64,000 nucleotides of DNA, taken from Anaerolineae bacterium. GTDB lineage: Bacteria; Chloroflexota; Anaerolineae; Caldilineales; Caldilineaceae. Numbering within the stretch: the stretch's first letter is position 1; each line of letters opens with the position of its first letter. Positions 1-7,444 of this stretch are shown here, one piece after another. The DNA is taken from positions 1-64,000 of the forward strand of contig JAUIHI010000032.1 in the NCBI GenBank assembly GCA_030432295.1, in the 5' to 3' direction. Both the position numbers and the translations under genes were made by a program. The notes under the pieces are model-generated. The model saw nothing but the letters and a program-made list of their open reading frames with translations. It did not search any database and was not told the DNA's origin.

Positions 1-460
1 GGCGGAGACGGCGTGCCTGCCATCGGGCGTCACCGCCACCGACCGCACAGATGCCTCGTGACCGGTCAGCACCCGTTCTTCTGCGCCGGTCTGCAAATCC
101 CAGATGCGCAGGGTGCGGTCATAAGAGGCGGAGACGGCGCGCCTGCCATCGGGCGTCACCGCCACCGCATTCACATATCCCGCGTGACCGGAGAGCACCC
201 GTTCTTCTGCGCCGGTCTGCAAATCCCAGATGCGCAGGGTGCGGTCATCCGAGGCGGAGACGGCGCGCCTGCCATCGGGCGTCACCGCCACCGACAGCAC
301 AGATGCCTCGTGACCGGAGAGCACCCGTTCTTCTGCGCCGGTCTGCAAATCCCAGATGCGCAGGGTGCGGTCATCCGAGGCGGAGACGGCGCGCCTGCCA
401 TCGGGCGTCACCGCCACCGACAGCACATATCCCTCGTGACCGGAGAGCACCCGGATCAGC
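1..460 (-). repeat. 126-bp tandem repeats encoding WD40 blades
   Basis: The unit GGCGGAGACGGC recurs at 1, 127, 253 and 379, an exact 126-bp (42-codon) period. Copies are nearly identical; amino-acid changes cluster right after the Gly-His of each blade (E-A-S-V-R-S, A-G-Y-V-N-A, E-A-S-V-L-S, E-G-Y-V-L-S). The array continues past the left edge. Confidence 0.95.
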
Positions 461-2127
461 TCGGGACTGGTGCGGGTTGTGCCCCAGGCCAACAACAGAT
501 ATCTGCGCGAAAGTTCGGCCAGCCGGGCCGCGGCCTCGACCATTAGTTGATGTTCCTGGCCGAGCACGGCCCGGTAGTGCAGTTGTTGGGCAAAGAAGAC
601 AGGATGCAGTTCAGCCTCCCGATGGCGCAGTGTGTGGGACTCCCATTCAAGGATGCGTAACAGAGACACAAGAGATTGGGAGACTGGAGATTGGGGATCA
701 AGGAACAGGTCGATAGCTGCGCGTAGGTCATTCTCCAGCCTGCTGACGCCACGACGAGCGCAGTGACTTTCCAGCGTCACAAAATCGCTGTAGGCCCTAT
801 GCAGATTCTCGGCACAGGCGACGCAGAATGCCTCCCGCTCGTCGGCAAGCGTCTGCCCCGCGGCGAACTCCCGCACCAGTGGGTGCAGACGCAATTCGTC
901 GCCGCTCAGTTCTTCCACCAGCGAAAGGGCATCCAACCGGCGCAGGGCACGAGCCAGACGGCTGGGGCGTCCGGGCCGTTCCTCGCCGTCCAGCCCGGCC
1001 AGCAGCCCCAGGCGGTCGGTGGGAATCTGGGCGGCTTCGGGCAGTTGACCGGCGATGCGCAGGAGCAGGCGGGCATTCTCGTCGTCCAGGGTGGCCCATT
1101 GGGTCGCCAGCACCGCACCGACAGCCTGCTGGTGGATGGCGGGTAGATTGGCCGGGGCCAGTTCACCCCATTCTTCATCGACTGTGACCAGCGCCCCTTC
1201 CCCTTCCAGCCGTTGCCGAAATTCGGCCAGCCCGATATCCGGCCATTCGCCCAGAAAGGCCCCGGCGATCTCCAGCGCCAGGGGCAGGTATCCCAAGCGG
1301 CGGCAGATGCGCCGGGCCTCGGCGTGCTGGGGGTGGCCGGGCTTCTGACCGGGCTGGCGGGTCTCGTGGCGCAGGAGGAGGGAGAGCGCGGCTGTTTCGG
1401 GCAGGACGGTCACTTCCACCGGCCTGCAGCGGGCGGGCAGCTCCCGGCGGCGGGTGGTGAAGAGTACCTGGCAAGCCAGTTCTGTGGGGATCAGCCCGGT
1501 GGCTACCGGGCGGGCGAGAATGGCCGGCTCTTCCACATTGTCCAGCACCAGCAGGGCGTCGGGATGACTGTTCAGATAGCGGGCCGCGGCGTCAATCTGG
1601 CGGGGGATGGGTCGGTCGAAGTTGGCCGGGTCGATGACGCAGCCCAGTGCGGCAAAGCCCTGGGGCAGGGGTTCGGCAGCGTTGACCCAAAAGACGCCGC
1701 CGGGATTGTCGTCCCGGTGGCGGTGGCAATACTCCACGACCAGAGCCGTCTTGCCCATCCCGCCCTGGCCGGTCAGCCCCGCGGGCGCGTCAGACCTGCC
1801 AGGTTTCGGAAAACCTGGCAGGTCTTGGCCGCTGGCAGAACGGATTCCCACCGGATCGCCGCTGTTGAGCGTTGTGTGTAGAAGTTCCAGGTCCGTGTCC
1901 CGGCCTACAAAGTCGGTGTTGCGGGGGAAGGGGACGGTGAAGAAGTGGCGCGGCTGAGCATCCGGAGATGGAGCCGCTCCGTTCTGGTAGGTGACCGGTC
2001 CGTAGTAGACGTTGCCGATCTGTCCTGCGTTGCCGCCCACCACCGGACCAGTCACGTGTCCGCTGATGTTCTGCTGGTTGCCTTCTATGGATTGGCTGGG
2101 GGGTGGGTTCTGGCTTTTGTCTGCCAT
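1..2127 (-). CDS. NB-ARC STAND ATPase with C-terminal WD40 repeats (3' end outside window)
   Basis: Read right to left from ATG 2127 (MADKSQNP...), open to the window edge, at least 709 residues, so the C-terminus is missing. A short glycine-rich N-terminal stretch is followed by an NB-ARC-type P-loop (GQGGMGKT), a Walker B-like LLVLDNVEE, and RxxELPARC/GYLPLALEIAGA typical of STAND ATPases. A helical linker follows, then 42-residue WD40 repeats (VLSGHEASVLSVAVTPDGR ... LRIWDLQTG). Three full repeats and the start of the first are visible, almost identical at DNA level. STAND proteins are signal-responsive switches, in many bacteria tied to regulation or defence. A palindrome adds about 12 residues just before the P-loop strand. 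No partner gene is visible. Specific function unknown. Confidence 0.88.
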   Translation of the reverse strand, partial: MADKSQNPPPSQSIEGNQQNISGHVTGPVVGGNAGQIGNVYYGPVTYQNGAAPSPDAQPRHFFTVPFPRNTDFVGRDTDLELLHTTLNSGDPVGIRSASGQDLPGFPKPGRSDAPAGLTGQGGMGKTALVVEYCHRHRDDNPGGVFWVNAAEPLPQGFAALGCVIDPANFDRPIPRQIDAAARYLNSHPDALLVLDNVEEPAILARPVATGLIPTELACQVLFTTRRRELPARCRPVEVTVLPETAALSLLLRHETRQPGQKPGHPQHAEARRICRRLGYLPLALEIAGAFLGEWPDIGLAEFRQRLEGEGALVTVDEEWGELAPANLPAIHQQAVGAVLATQWATLDDENARLLLRIAGQLPEAAQIPTDRLGLLAGLDGEERPGRPSRLARALRRLDALSLVEELSGDELRLHPLVREFAAGQTLADEREAFCVACAENLHRAYSDFVTLESHCARRGVSRLENDLRAAIDLFLDPQSPVSQSLVSLLRILEWESHTLRHREAELHPVFFAQQLHYRAVLGQEHQLMVEAAARLAELSRRYLLLAWGTTRTSPELIRVLSGHEGYVLSVAVTPDGRRAVSASDDRTLRIWDLQTGAEERVLSGHEASVLSVAVTPDGRRAVSASDDRTLRIWDLQTGAEERVLSGHAGYVNAVAVTPDGRRAVSASYDRTLRIWDLQTGAEERVLTGHEASVRSVAVTPDGRHAVSA
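1792..1825. repeat. 34-bp palindrome in frame inside the NB-ARC gene
   Basis: Two 15-nt arms (1792-1806 and 1811-1825) around a 4-nt loop form a perfect inverted repeat beginning AGACCTGCCAGGTTT. It lies inside the STAND coding region, keeps the frame open and encodes roughly D-L-P-G-F-P-K-P-G-R-S-D, 10 residues before the P-loop. A second copy lies at 2156-2189. Confidence 0.9.
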
Positions 2128-2155
2128 TGGCTGATGCCTTCACTGCTGTAGGCGA

Positions 2156-2189
2156 AGACCTGCCGGGTTTCAGAAAACCCGGCAGGTCT
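2156..2189. repeat. 34-bp palindrome, second copy, in the leader of the NB-ARC gene
   Basis: Arms 2156-2170 and 2175-2189 (AGACCTGCCGGGTTT and its complement) with a 4-nt loop. It differs from the 1792 copy by a paired A-T to G-C change in the stem, so the hairpin is preserved. It sits between the predicted transcription start (about 2202) and the start codon at 2127 and would form a leader hairpin. Confidence 0.88.
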
Positions 2190-2208
2190 GGCGTGGAATG
2201 TCACCTGC

Positions 2209-2237
2209 ATTGTAAATCGGGCCGTCAGGTGTGTCAA
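2209..2237 (-). promoter_or_regulatory. Sigma70-type promoter of the NB-ARC/WD40 gene
   Basis: On the minus strand TTGACA (2232-2237) and TACAAT (2209-2214) are separated by exactly 17 bp. Transcription would begin near 2202, giving a leader of about 75 nt that contains the 2156-2189 hairpin. Confidence 0.7.
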
Positions 2238-2249
2238 TTGACGCGGAAG

Positions 2250-2731
2250 CCCTCACCCCCCCCCTCCTCTCCCAGTGATGGCGCTGGCTCGCCTGTGCTG
2301 TTGGCTGCTCTGGGAGAGGAGGGGGCGTCCCTGCTCATCCGAACTTCCCGTCAACAGCTAGGGGGTGGTGAGGGGAGATATCCCCCGACGATTTTGGCAA
2401 CGAAGCCCCGCCAATCGTCGGTACACACGCACCAATCACCGACCTTCCCCTGCCTCTCCCAGAGCAACCAACGCCATCACTGGGAGAGGAGGGGGCGTCC
2501 CTGCTCATCCGAACTTCCCGTCAACAGCTAGGGGGCGGTGAGGGTAGACACCCCCGACAATTTCTGCGACGAAGCCCCACCAATCGTCGACACGAACGCA
2601 CCAATCGCCGACCTTCCCCCGCCTCTCCCAGAGCAGCCAACGCCACCGACGAACCAGCGCCATCACTGGGAGAGGAGGGTGCGTCCCTGCTCATCCGAAT
2701 TTCCCGTCAACAGCCAGGGGGTGGTGAGGGG
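2250..2731. repeat. Non-coding tandem repeat field (170 and 186 bp units plus partial)
   Basis: A block starting TGGGAGAGGAGGG recurs at 2311, 2481 and 2667. Units of 170 and 186 bp are followed by a partial third. Each contains TGCTCATCCGAA, CAACAGC and a GGTGAGGG end; the first two also share a GACGAAGCC-like segment. An inverted piece of the same sequence (CTCTCCCAGTGATGGCGCTGG) lies at about 2268-2290. No convincing gene was found between 2238 and 2769; long plus-strand open frames there simply read through the repeats. Confidence 0.85.
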
Positions 2732-2769
2732 CACAAACCGCCCGCGGTCTGCCGTCCGCCGTCTCCCCA

Positions 2770-4227
2770 TCACATCGGCCCAATCCGCTCCGTCCCCATA
2801 TCCGCGGCCGCGGCCAACCCGTCAAAACTCTCGATCAGCATCTCCATCTTCACCGCCTGATGGCTGGGATCGTCCCACAGATTCACAAACTCGCTGGGGT
2901 CTGCCTGCAAATCGTACAACTCGCCCAAGCCGTGGCCATGATAGACCACCAGTTTGTAACGCCGGTTGCGCAGCATTGAGGCCCGGCTGTGATCCGTGTG
3001 ATCCAACGCATCGAAGTATTCGCTGCGCACACTGGGTCGGTGTTCGTCGGGAGAAGCGTTGCCGCTCAGAATCGGCAGCAGCGACCTGCCCTGCATATGG
3101 GCCGGGACCGCTTCGCCAGCCAGTTCCAGCAGCGTCGGCGCTTTGTCCGTCAGTTCTACCAGCCCGTCGCTCACCACCCCCGCGGGGAAGTGCCCCGGCC
3201 AGGACCAGATCAGCGGGACCCGCACCAGCCCTTCGTAGAAGCGGCAGCCCTTCTGGATCAGCCCGTGATCGCCCAGCGTCTCGCCGTGATCGCTGGTGAA
3301 AATGATGACAGTATTCTCCCGCTGGCCTGTTTCTTCCAGCGCGGCCAGCATCGACCCCACCGCGTCGTCCACCAGCGCAATCATCGCATAGTACGCGGCC
3401 TGTAACGTGCGCGCATCCCGCTGGCCAGGGGCTTCCGAATCCAGCCAGTCCGCGTTCAGGGGCGAACGGGCCACAATCGGGCTTTTGATGTCTAGATCAT
3501 TCGGGTGGCGCACCTGACACTGAAAATCGATAGCAGCCAGTGCCTCCTGCTGGGCGATGTCGCTCTCCCGGAAGAGCGCGCCGGGCATCTGGGCCGGGTC
3601 GAATCTGGCCCGATAGGCCGCGGGTGGATTGAAAGGCGGATGCGGATCGTAGATATTCACCGACGCCAGCCAGGGCTGATCGCCCCGATCCTCTCGCAGG
3701 AATTCGATTGTCTTCTCCGCGCACCAGGTGGTCTGGTGCAGTTCCGCGGGCACACCGTCCAAACTCTGGCTCAATTCCTTCAGGCTGAAGCCCTTGGCCC
3801 GCACCCAATCCGCGTAGTCGTGGCCCACAGGCCAGTCGTCCCGGGGCGCGTGGCTGTACTGCCAGTAGCGATAGCCGTCGTCCGTGCGCCGCTCAATGCG
3901 CCGGTACGCGCTGCTTAGATGCAGCTTGCCGATCAGTCCACAGTCATAGCCTGCGTCGGCCAGTAGCTTCGTCACGAGGGGCGGATGACCCGGGGCCATC
4001 GCATCGTTGCCGTTGCGTGTAGTCCGCGTGCGGGTAGGATGGGTTCCAGTCAGAAAGCTGGCCCGGCTGGGCGTGCAGATCGGGCTTTGGCAATAGGTGT
4101 GGGTAAAAGCCACGCCTTCGGCTACAAGCCGGTCGATATTCGGCGTCTGCACATGCGGATTGTTGAGTGCGCCAATCGTGTCGTAGCGCTGCTGGTCCGT
4201 ACAAATCCAAAGAATGTTGGGTCGCAT
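2770..4227 (-). CDS. Sulfatase (arylsulfatase-type, Cys formylglycine)
   Basis: 485 residues, a normal length for type I sulfatases. The N-terminus [13 protein letters not shown] carries the first metal-binding Asp. The signature C51-T-P-S-R supplies the Cys that a formylglycine-generating enzyme would oxidise. [13 protein letters not shown] near residue 315 is the second metal and substrate motif. There is no signal peptide, so it may act in the cytoplasm on imported sulfated sugars or be exported by another route. RBS GGAG precedes ATG 4227. It is divergent from the SDR at 4435. The neighbouring SDR, HAD and aldose-epimerase-like genes suggest carbohydrate use, which is an inference. The substrate cannot be told from sequence. 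Confidence 0.93.
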   Translation of the reverse strand: MRPNILWICTDQQRYDTIGALNNPHVQTPNIDRLVAEGVAFTHTYCQSPICTPSRASFLTGTHPTRTRTTRNGNDAMAPGHPPLVTKLLADAGYDCGLIGKLHLSSAYRRIERRTDDGYRYWQYSHAPRDDWPVGHDYADWVRAKGFSLKELSQSLDGVPAELHQTTWCAEKTIEFLREDRGDQPWLASVNIYDPHPPFNPPAAYRARFDPAQMPGALFRESDIAQQEALAAIDFQCQVRHPNDLDIKSPIVARSPLNADWLDSEAPGQRDARTLQAAYYAMIALVDDAVGSMLAALEETGQRENTVIIFTSDHGETLGDHGLIQKGCRFYEGLVRVPLIWSWPGHFPAGVVSDGLVELTDKAPTLLELAGEAVPAHMQGRSLLPILSGNASPDEHRPSVRSEYFDALDHTDHSRASMLRNRRYKLVVYHGHGLGELYDLQADPSEFVNLWDDPSHQAVKMEMLIESFDGLAAAADMGTERIGPM

Positions 4228-4434
4228 AGGAAAGCTCCGGGGTGGGTGGTATACTGGGTGTGGTGCGTGGGGCGTTGTGGGTGAACTGGTAGTGTTGTTG
4301 GTTTCTCACTGCAAACATTCCGCGCAGCCAAAGACGACTTATCAAAACAACACAAAATCTTGTGATACGCGCAGTAGTGCCCACATTTGTTCACGCACCA
4401 CGCATTACGTATCACTCTCTCCGGAGTATACCCG
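4228..4434. promoter_or_regulatory. Divergent intergenic region between sulfatase and SDR
   Basis: 207 bp without a credible gene. A near-palindromic GGTATACT lies at 4248-4254 and could serve as a -10 for the sulfatase (minus), with a short leader. The SDR start at 4435 is preceded by CCGGAG at 4421. No clear operator was recognised. Confidence 0.4.
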
Positions 4435-5214
4435 ATGGGAACGAGATTGCAAGGCAAAGTAGCGATTGTCACCGGCGCCGGGTCGGGGATTGGTCGGGCC
4501 TGTGTGCTGCGCTTTTTGGAAGAAGGCGCGAGTGTTGTCGCCACGGACATTCACCCCTCCGCCCTGGAAAAACTGGCACGCGAGGCAGCCGAAGCCGGTG
4601 GGAAGATTGTCACGGTTGCGGGCGACGTCACCCGCCGGGAAGATGTGGCCCGAATCGTTCAGGCTGCCCTCTCCGCCTACGGGCGTCTGGACGTGCTGGT
4701 CAACTCAGCGGGTATCACCCCCCGCACAGTGCGGGCCGAGGCCGACTTCGAGGAGCGCTGGGAGGCGGTGATGGCGGTGAATGTGAAGGGGACACTGCTT
4801 ATGTGCCACGCCGCGGTGGAGGCTATGCGCGCCAGCGGCGGCGGCTCGATTGTCAACCTGGCCTCTGTGATGGGAACCGTCGGCTACCCCACCCATCTGC
4901 CCTTCTCCGACGGCTTCAACGCCTATCCCCAGAGCAAAGGCGCTGTCGTGCAGATGACCCGGGATATGGGGGTGCGCTTGGCTGCCGAGGGGATTCGGGT
5001 CAACGCCGTCTGCCCCGGTTTCGTCTACACAGCGCTGACCGAAAACGTCACTGGCAACCCGGAAATCCACGAGTTGATGAAGAAATCTCACCCCATCGGG
5101 CGCCTGGGCACAGCCGAAGAAGTGGCCAACGTCATCGCCTTCCTCGCTTCCGACGAAGCCTCCTTCGTCGCCGGCGCAATCTGGGCCGTGGACGGCGGCT
5201 ATACTGCCCAATAG
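4435..5214 (+). CDS. Short-chain dehydrogenase/reductase (SDR)
   Basis: 259 residues. The NAD(P) motif TGAGSGIG is at residues 13-20. VNSAG follows at about 90, replacing the usual NNAG. The catalytic triad is S144, Y164 and K168 (Y-P-Q-S-K). The C-terminal [14 protein letters not shown] is the usual classical SDR ending. Start ATG 4435 was chosen over an upstream in-frame ATG (4387) because GGAG lies 8 nt before it. It probably oxidises or reduces a sugar or hydroxy acid. It converges with the HAD gene and is divergent from the sulfatase. Confidence 0.9.
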   Translation: MGTRLQGKVAIVTGAGSGIGRACVLRFLEEGASVVATDIHPSALEKLAREAAEAGGKIVTVAGDVTRREDVARIVQAALSAYGRLDVLVNSAGITPRTVRAEADFEERWEAVMAVNVKGTLLMCHAAVEAMRASGGGSIVNLASVMGTVGYPTHLPFSDGFNAYPQSKGAVVQMTRDMGVRLAAEGIRVNAVCPGFVYTALTENVTGNPEIHELMKKSHPIGRLGTAEEVANVIAFLASDEASFVAGAIWAVDGGYTAQ

Positions 5215-5220
5215 AATGAG

Positions 5221-5308
5221 ATAGAACGCGGATGACGCGGATTAAGCAGATTTGCGCGGATGTTCTTATCCGCATCTATCCGCCCGATCCGCGTCATCCG
5301 CGTTCTAT
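5221..5308. repeat. Palindromic intergenic element with 22-bp perfect arms
   Basis: ATAGAACGCGGATGACGCGGAT (22 nt; arms 5221-5242 and 5287-5308) is perfectly inverted, and the interior also contains GCGGAT/ATCCGC pairs. It lies between the convergent SDR and HAD genes and may act as a bidirectional terminator. Confidence 0.88.
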
Positions 5309-5328
5309 TCTTCATTCCTCTTCCAGAC

Positions 5329-6033
5329 TCACATTGCCCGTAGCTGTTCTGCCAGGTCCACAAAATCCTTCGCCATCCAGTCAAACTTCTCGTCCGGCCA
5401 GGGCTTGGGATTGCGTGAGCCGTACTCGTGCGGGCGATGGACATAGGCCGTGCGCATTCCCACTCCAGCCGCAGCCCGCAGATCGCCTTCGTGCGCGGCC
5501 ACCATCAGCACCTGCTCCGGCGGCAGATCGAGCAGACGGCAGGCGGTCAAATAGGCTTCCGGGTCCGGTTTGTAGTGGTGGGCCAGTTCTGCCGAGAGGA
5601 TGCAGTCCCAGGGCAGGCCCCCGTTCTTCGCCATATTCGTCAGCAACGAGACATTGCCGTTGGAGAGGGTGGCAATGACGTATTTCTGCTTGAGTAGCGT
5701 CAGCCCTTCCACAGCATCCGGCCAGGGGCGCAGCCGATGCCAGACCCGGTTGAGGTGAACCAGTTTCTCCTCGCTCAGCCCAGTCAGGCCGAAGTCGGGC
5801 AGCAGATCGTCGAGGATCATCCGGTGCAGATCGTCGATGCGGGTCCAGCCCAGTTCGCCGGAGCGCACCCGGGCCATCGCCGGTTGATAGCCTGCCCGCC
5901 AGGCGTCGGCCAGCCCAGCCCAGTCCAGGTCGATCTCCCAGCGATTGCCCTCTTCGATAATTGTCCCTCGCCAGTCGACGACAGTGCCGAAGACATCGAA
6001 GGTGAGGGCGCGGATGGAAGTTGGATGCGGCAT
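5329..6033 (-). CDS. HAD-superfamily hydrolase, 2-haloacid dehalogenase type II-like
   Basis: 234 residues. HAD motif I is FDVFGT (nucleophile D13, T17). Motif II is TLSNGN, motif III is the Lys of YKPDP, and motif IV is AAHEGDLRAA. The overall pattern matches the haloacid dehalogenase type II group. The Ser/Asn pair of well-studied L-2-haloacid dehalogenases is replaced by Ala/His (AAHEGD), a variation common in this group, so the real substrate may be a phosphate ester or other acid. It follows the DUF4432 gene on the same strand, separated by a 29-bp inverted repeat. Confidence 0.85.
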   Translation of the reverse strand: MPHPTSIRALTFDVFGTVVDWRGTIIEEGNRWEIDLDWAGLADAWRAGYQPAMARVRSGELGWTRIDDLHRMILDDLLPDFGLTGLSEEKLVHLNRVWHRLRPWPDAVEGLTLLKQKYVIATLSNGNVSLLTNMAKNGGLPWDCILSAELAHHYKPDPEAYLTACRLLDLPPEQVLMVAAHEGDLRAAAGVGMRTAYVHRPHEYGSRNPKPWPDEKFDWMAKDFVDLAEQLRAM

Positions 6034-6057
6034 TGGGTACTCCTCTTGCTTTGCTCA

Positions 6058-6126
6058 GACGATAGACGACGGACGAAAGACGAACCGGCGGCGAATTGGT
6101 TCGTCTTTCGTCCGTCGTCTATCGTC
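6058..6126. repeat. 29-bp perfect inverted repeat
   Basis: Arms 6058-6086 and 6098-6126 (starting GACGATAGACGACGGACG) are perfectly complementary around an 11-nt loop. The element fills most of the gap between the DUF4432 stop and the HAD start, both minus strand, and could attenuate or process their shared transcript. Confidence 0.92.
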
Positions 6127-6135
6127 ATAGATTGC

Positions 6136-7224
6136 TCATCCCTGCACAATTGCATCGATCCGCTCGGCCATTCGCTCCGCTTCGTCTGCCCCCAGCGCGC
6201 CCATCACATACTCGCAGCGCCATTCCGCCCCGCCCGCCAACTCTTTCACATAGCCTTTGGCCTTCTCCGCTGTGTAGCCTTCCGGCTCGGCAGTGGCGGG
6301 CAGGCTGATCCCTGCCGCGTCCTGATCCGGCGTGCGGCAGATCCAGCGCACGCCCACGGGGAGCTGCTGCGGGCGGTGGCGGATGTAGTCCGCGCCCCCA
6401 TTTGGGTGGAGTTGGAGTGTGTGCGCCCAGCCGTCCGCGTCCGCGTTGTAGTCGATGCCAAAGACGATCTCCGGGTCGAAGGAGAGGCCGGGTGTTAGCT
6501 GGTGGTGCAGTTCTGGCTTCTCGCCCAGCGCGTTGAGAAAATCCAGATAGTCGGGGTTGACCTTTACGTGGCTGGGGATGCTGCGCCGCACCCGCACAGT
6601 TTCGGGCGTCACCTCCGCGCTGTAGAGCAGGCGGCTGTTGTCCACCGGGCGGAAGTTGACGTGGGCCAGATACATATATTCCATCGGCGTCTGCTTCAGA
6701 TTGCGGCAGACGAGGCTGACGTGGATAAGGGAGGAATCCGCGTAGAGTTTCACCAGCGGCTCGGCGGCGTAGTTGTAGCTGAAGGCGATGGTGTGCTGGT
6801 AGCGCCCGCCCAGGCCGATGTACGCGCCGTGCTCGTCCTCGCCCAGCACAATCCACGCCTGCTGATAGGCCGCGTTGGGCAGTTCGCCGTGGAGCGGATG
6901 ATCGTCGGTTTCTGTGGGCACACCCATTGCCGTAAAGCCGCAGTGGATCAGAAAGCCGCCGTAGGTGGAGAGATAGTCGCTGGTGTTGCGGGGTTCGTCG
7001 AACATCGAGCGCATCGTCAGGTCGCGCCCGCCAAATGTGGCCGACCAGATTTGCTGGCCCTGAAAAGGCAGCATCACCAGTTCGCCCAGCCCGTTGGAGA
7101 GGCGCAGGGCCGCCACGCCGCTGTCGTAGCGAAAGGCCGATGCGGTCAGGCCGCCGCTTTCCACCAGCAGACGTTCTTTGCCATCGAAAAATTCTGGTCG
7201 TAGATGAATCGTACTCTCTGCCAT
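6136..7224 (-). CDS. DUF4432 aldose 1-epimerase-like protein
   Basis: 362 residues. The sequence resembles the galactose-mutarotase-like fold of DUF4432 proteins: HCGFTAMGVP, HGELPNAAYQ and YMYLAHVNF contain the conserved His and acidic residues of the beta-sandwich active site. Start ATG 7224 was chosen because a GGAG lies 8 nt upstream; an upstream in-frame start at 7320 would overlap the terminator of the preceding operon. Probably a cytoplasmic sugar-binding epimerase or mutarotase. Exact substrate unknown. It is co-directional with the HAD gene downstream. Confidence 0.82.
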   Translation of the reverse strand: MAESTIHLRPEFFDGKERLLVESGGLTASAFRYDSGVAALRLSNGLGELVMLPFQGQQIWSATFGGRDLTMRSMFDEPRNTSDYLSTYGGFLIHCGFTAMGVPTETDDHPLHGELPNAAYQQAWIVLGEDEHGAYIGLGGRYQHTIAFSYNYAAEPLVKLYADSSLIHVSLVCRNLKQTPMEYMYLAHVNFRPVDNSRLLYSAEVTPETVRVRRSIPSHVKVNPDYLDFLNALGEKPELHHQLTPGLSFDPEIVFGIDYNADADGWAHTLQLHPNGGADYIRHRPQQLPVGVRWICRTPDQDAAGISLPATAEPEGYTAEKAKGYVKELAGGAEWRCEYVMGALGADEAERMAERIDAIVQG

Positions 7225-7296
7225 TGTATGCTCCACGGGAGGGGTTGGGGAATCCGATGTCCTGATCCTACCAGTCTTTTCTGCTTTGCGCCAATG

Positions 7297-7334
7297 AAAA
7301 ACGGGACCGGCAGAGTTCACCGGTCCCGTTTTTT
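7297..7334 (-). terminator. Rho-independent terminator of the ABC operon
   Basis: AAACGGGACCGG pairs with CCGGTCCCGTTT around a 10-nt loop; poly-A and poly-T flanks make it functional in both directions. On the minus strand it follows the substrate-binding protein gene. Confidence 0.9.
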
Positions 7335-7337
7335 ACT

Positions 7338-7443
7338 GGGTATTAGATATTGGATATTGCGGGTGTATCCGTGCTGTGCACCGACATTTCAGATTTCTGG
7401 TCAAAGTCCGCGCCAGCCAACGAAATACCCAATATCCAATATC
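7338..7443. repeat. Palindromic repeat, TATTGG/CGAAATA family, copy 1
   Basis: GGGTATTAGATATTGGATATT (7338) is imperfectly complementary to GAAATACCCAATATCCAAT (about 7422-7443). Related copies occur at 9350, 43728, 45976 and 60643. Confidence 0.8.
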
Positions 7444-7444
7444 T

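Noticed and set aside
13-716. Plus-strand open frames of 177 and 221 codons
   Set aside because: They are antisense shadows of the WD40 repeats; the minus-strand translation gives clear WD40 blades.
2311-2731. CRISPR-like array
   Set aside because: Units are 170-186 bp with no short regular spacers and no cas genes.
2103-3299. Long plus-strand open frames across 2103-2531 and 2538-3299
   Set aside because: They read through the tandem repeat field and the antisense of the sulfatase; no domain or RBS.
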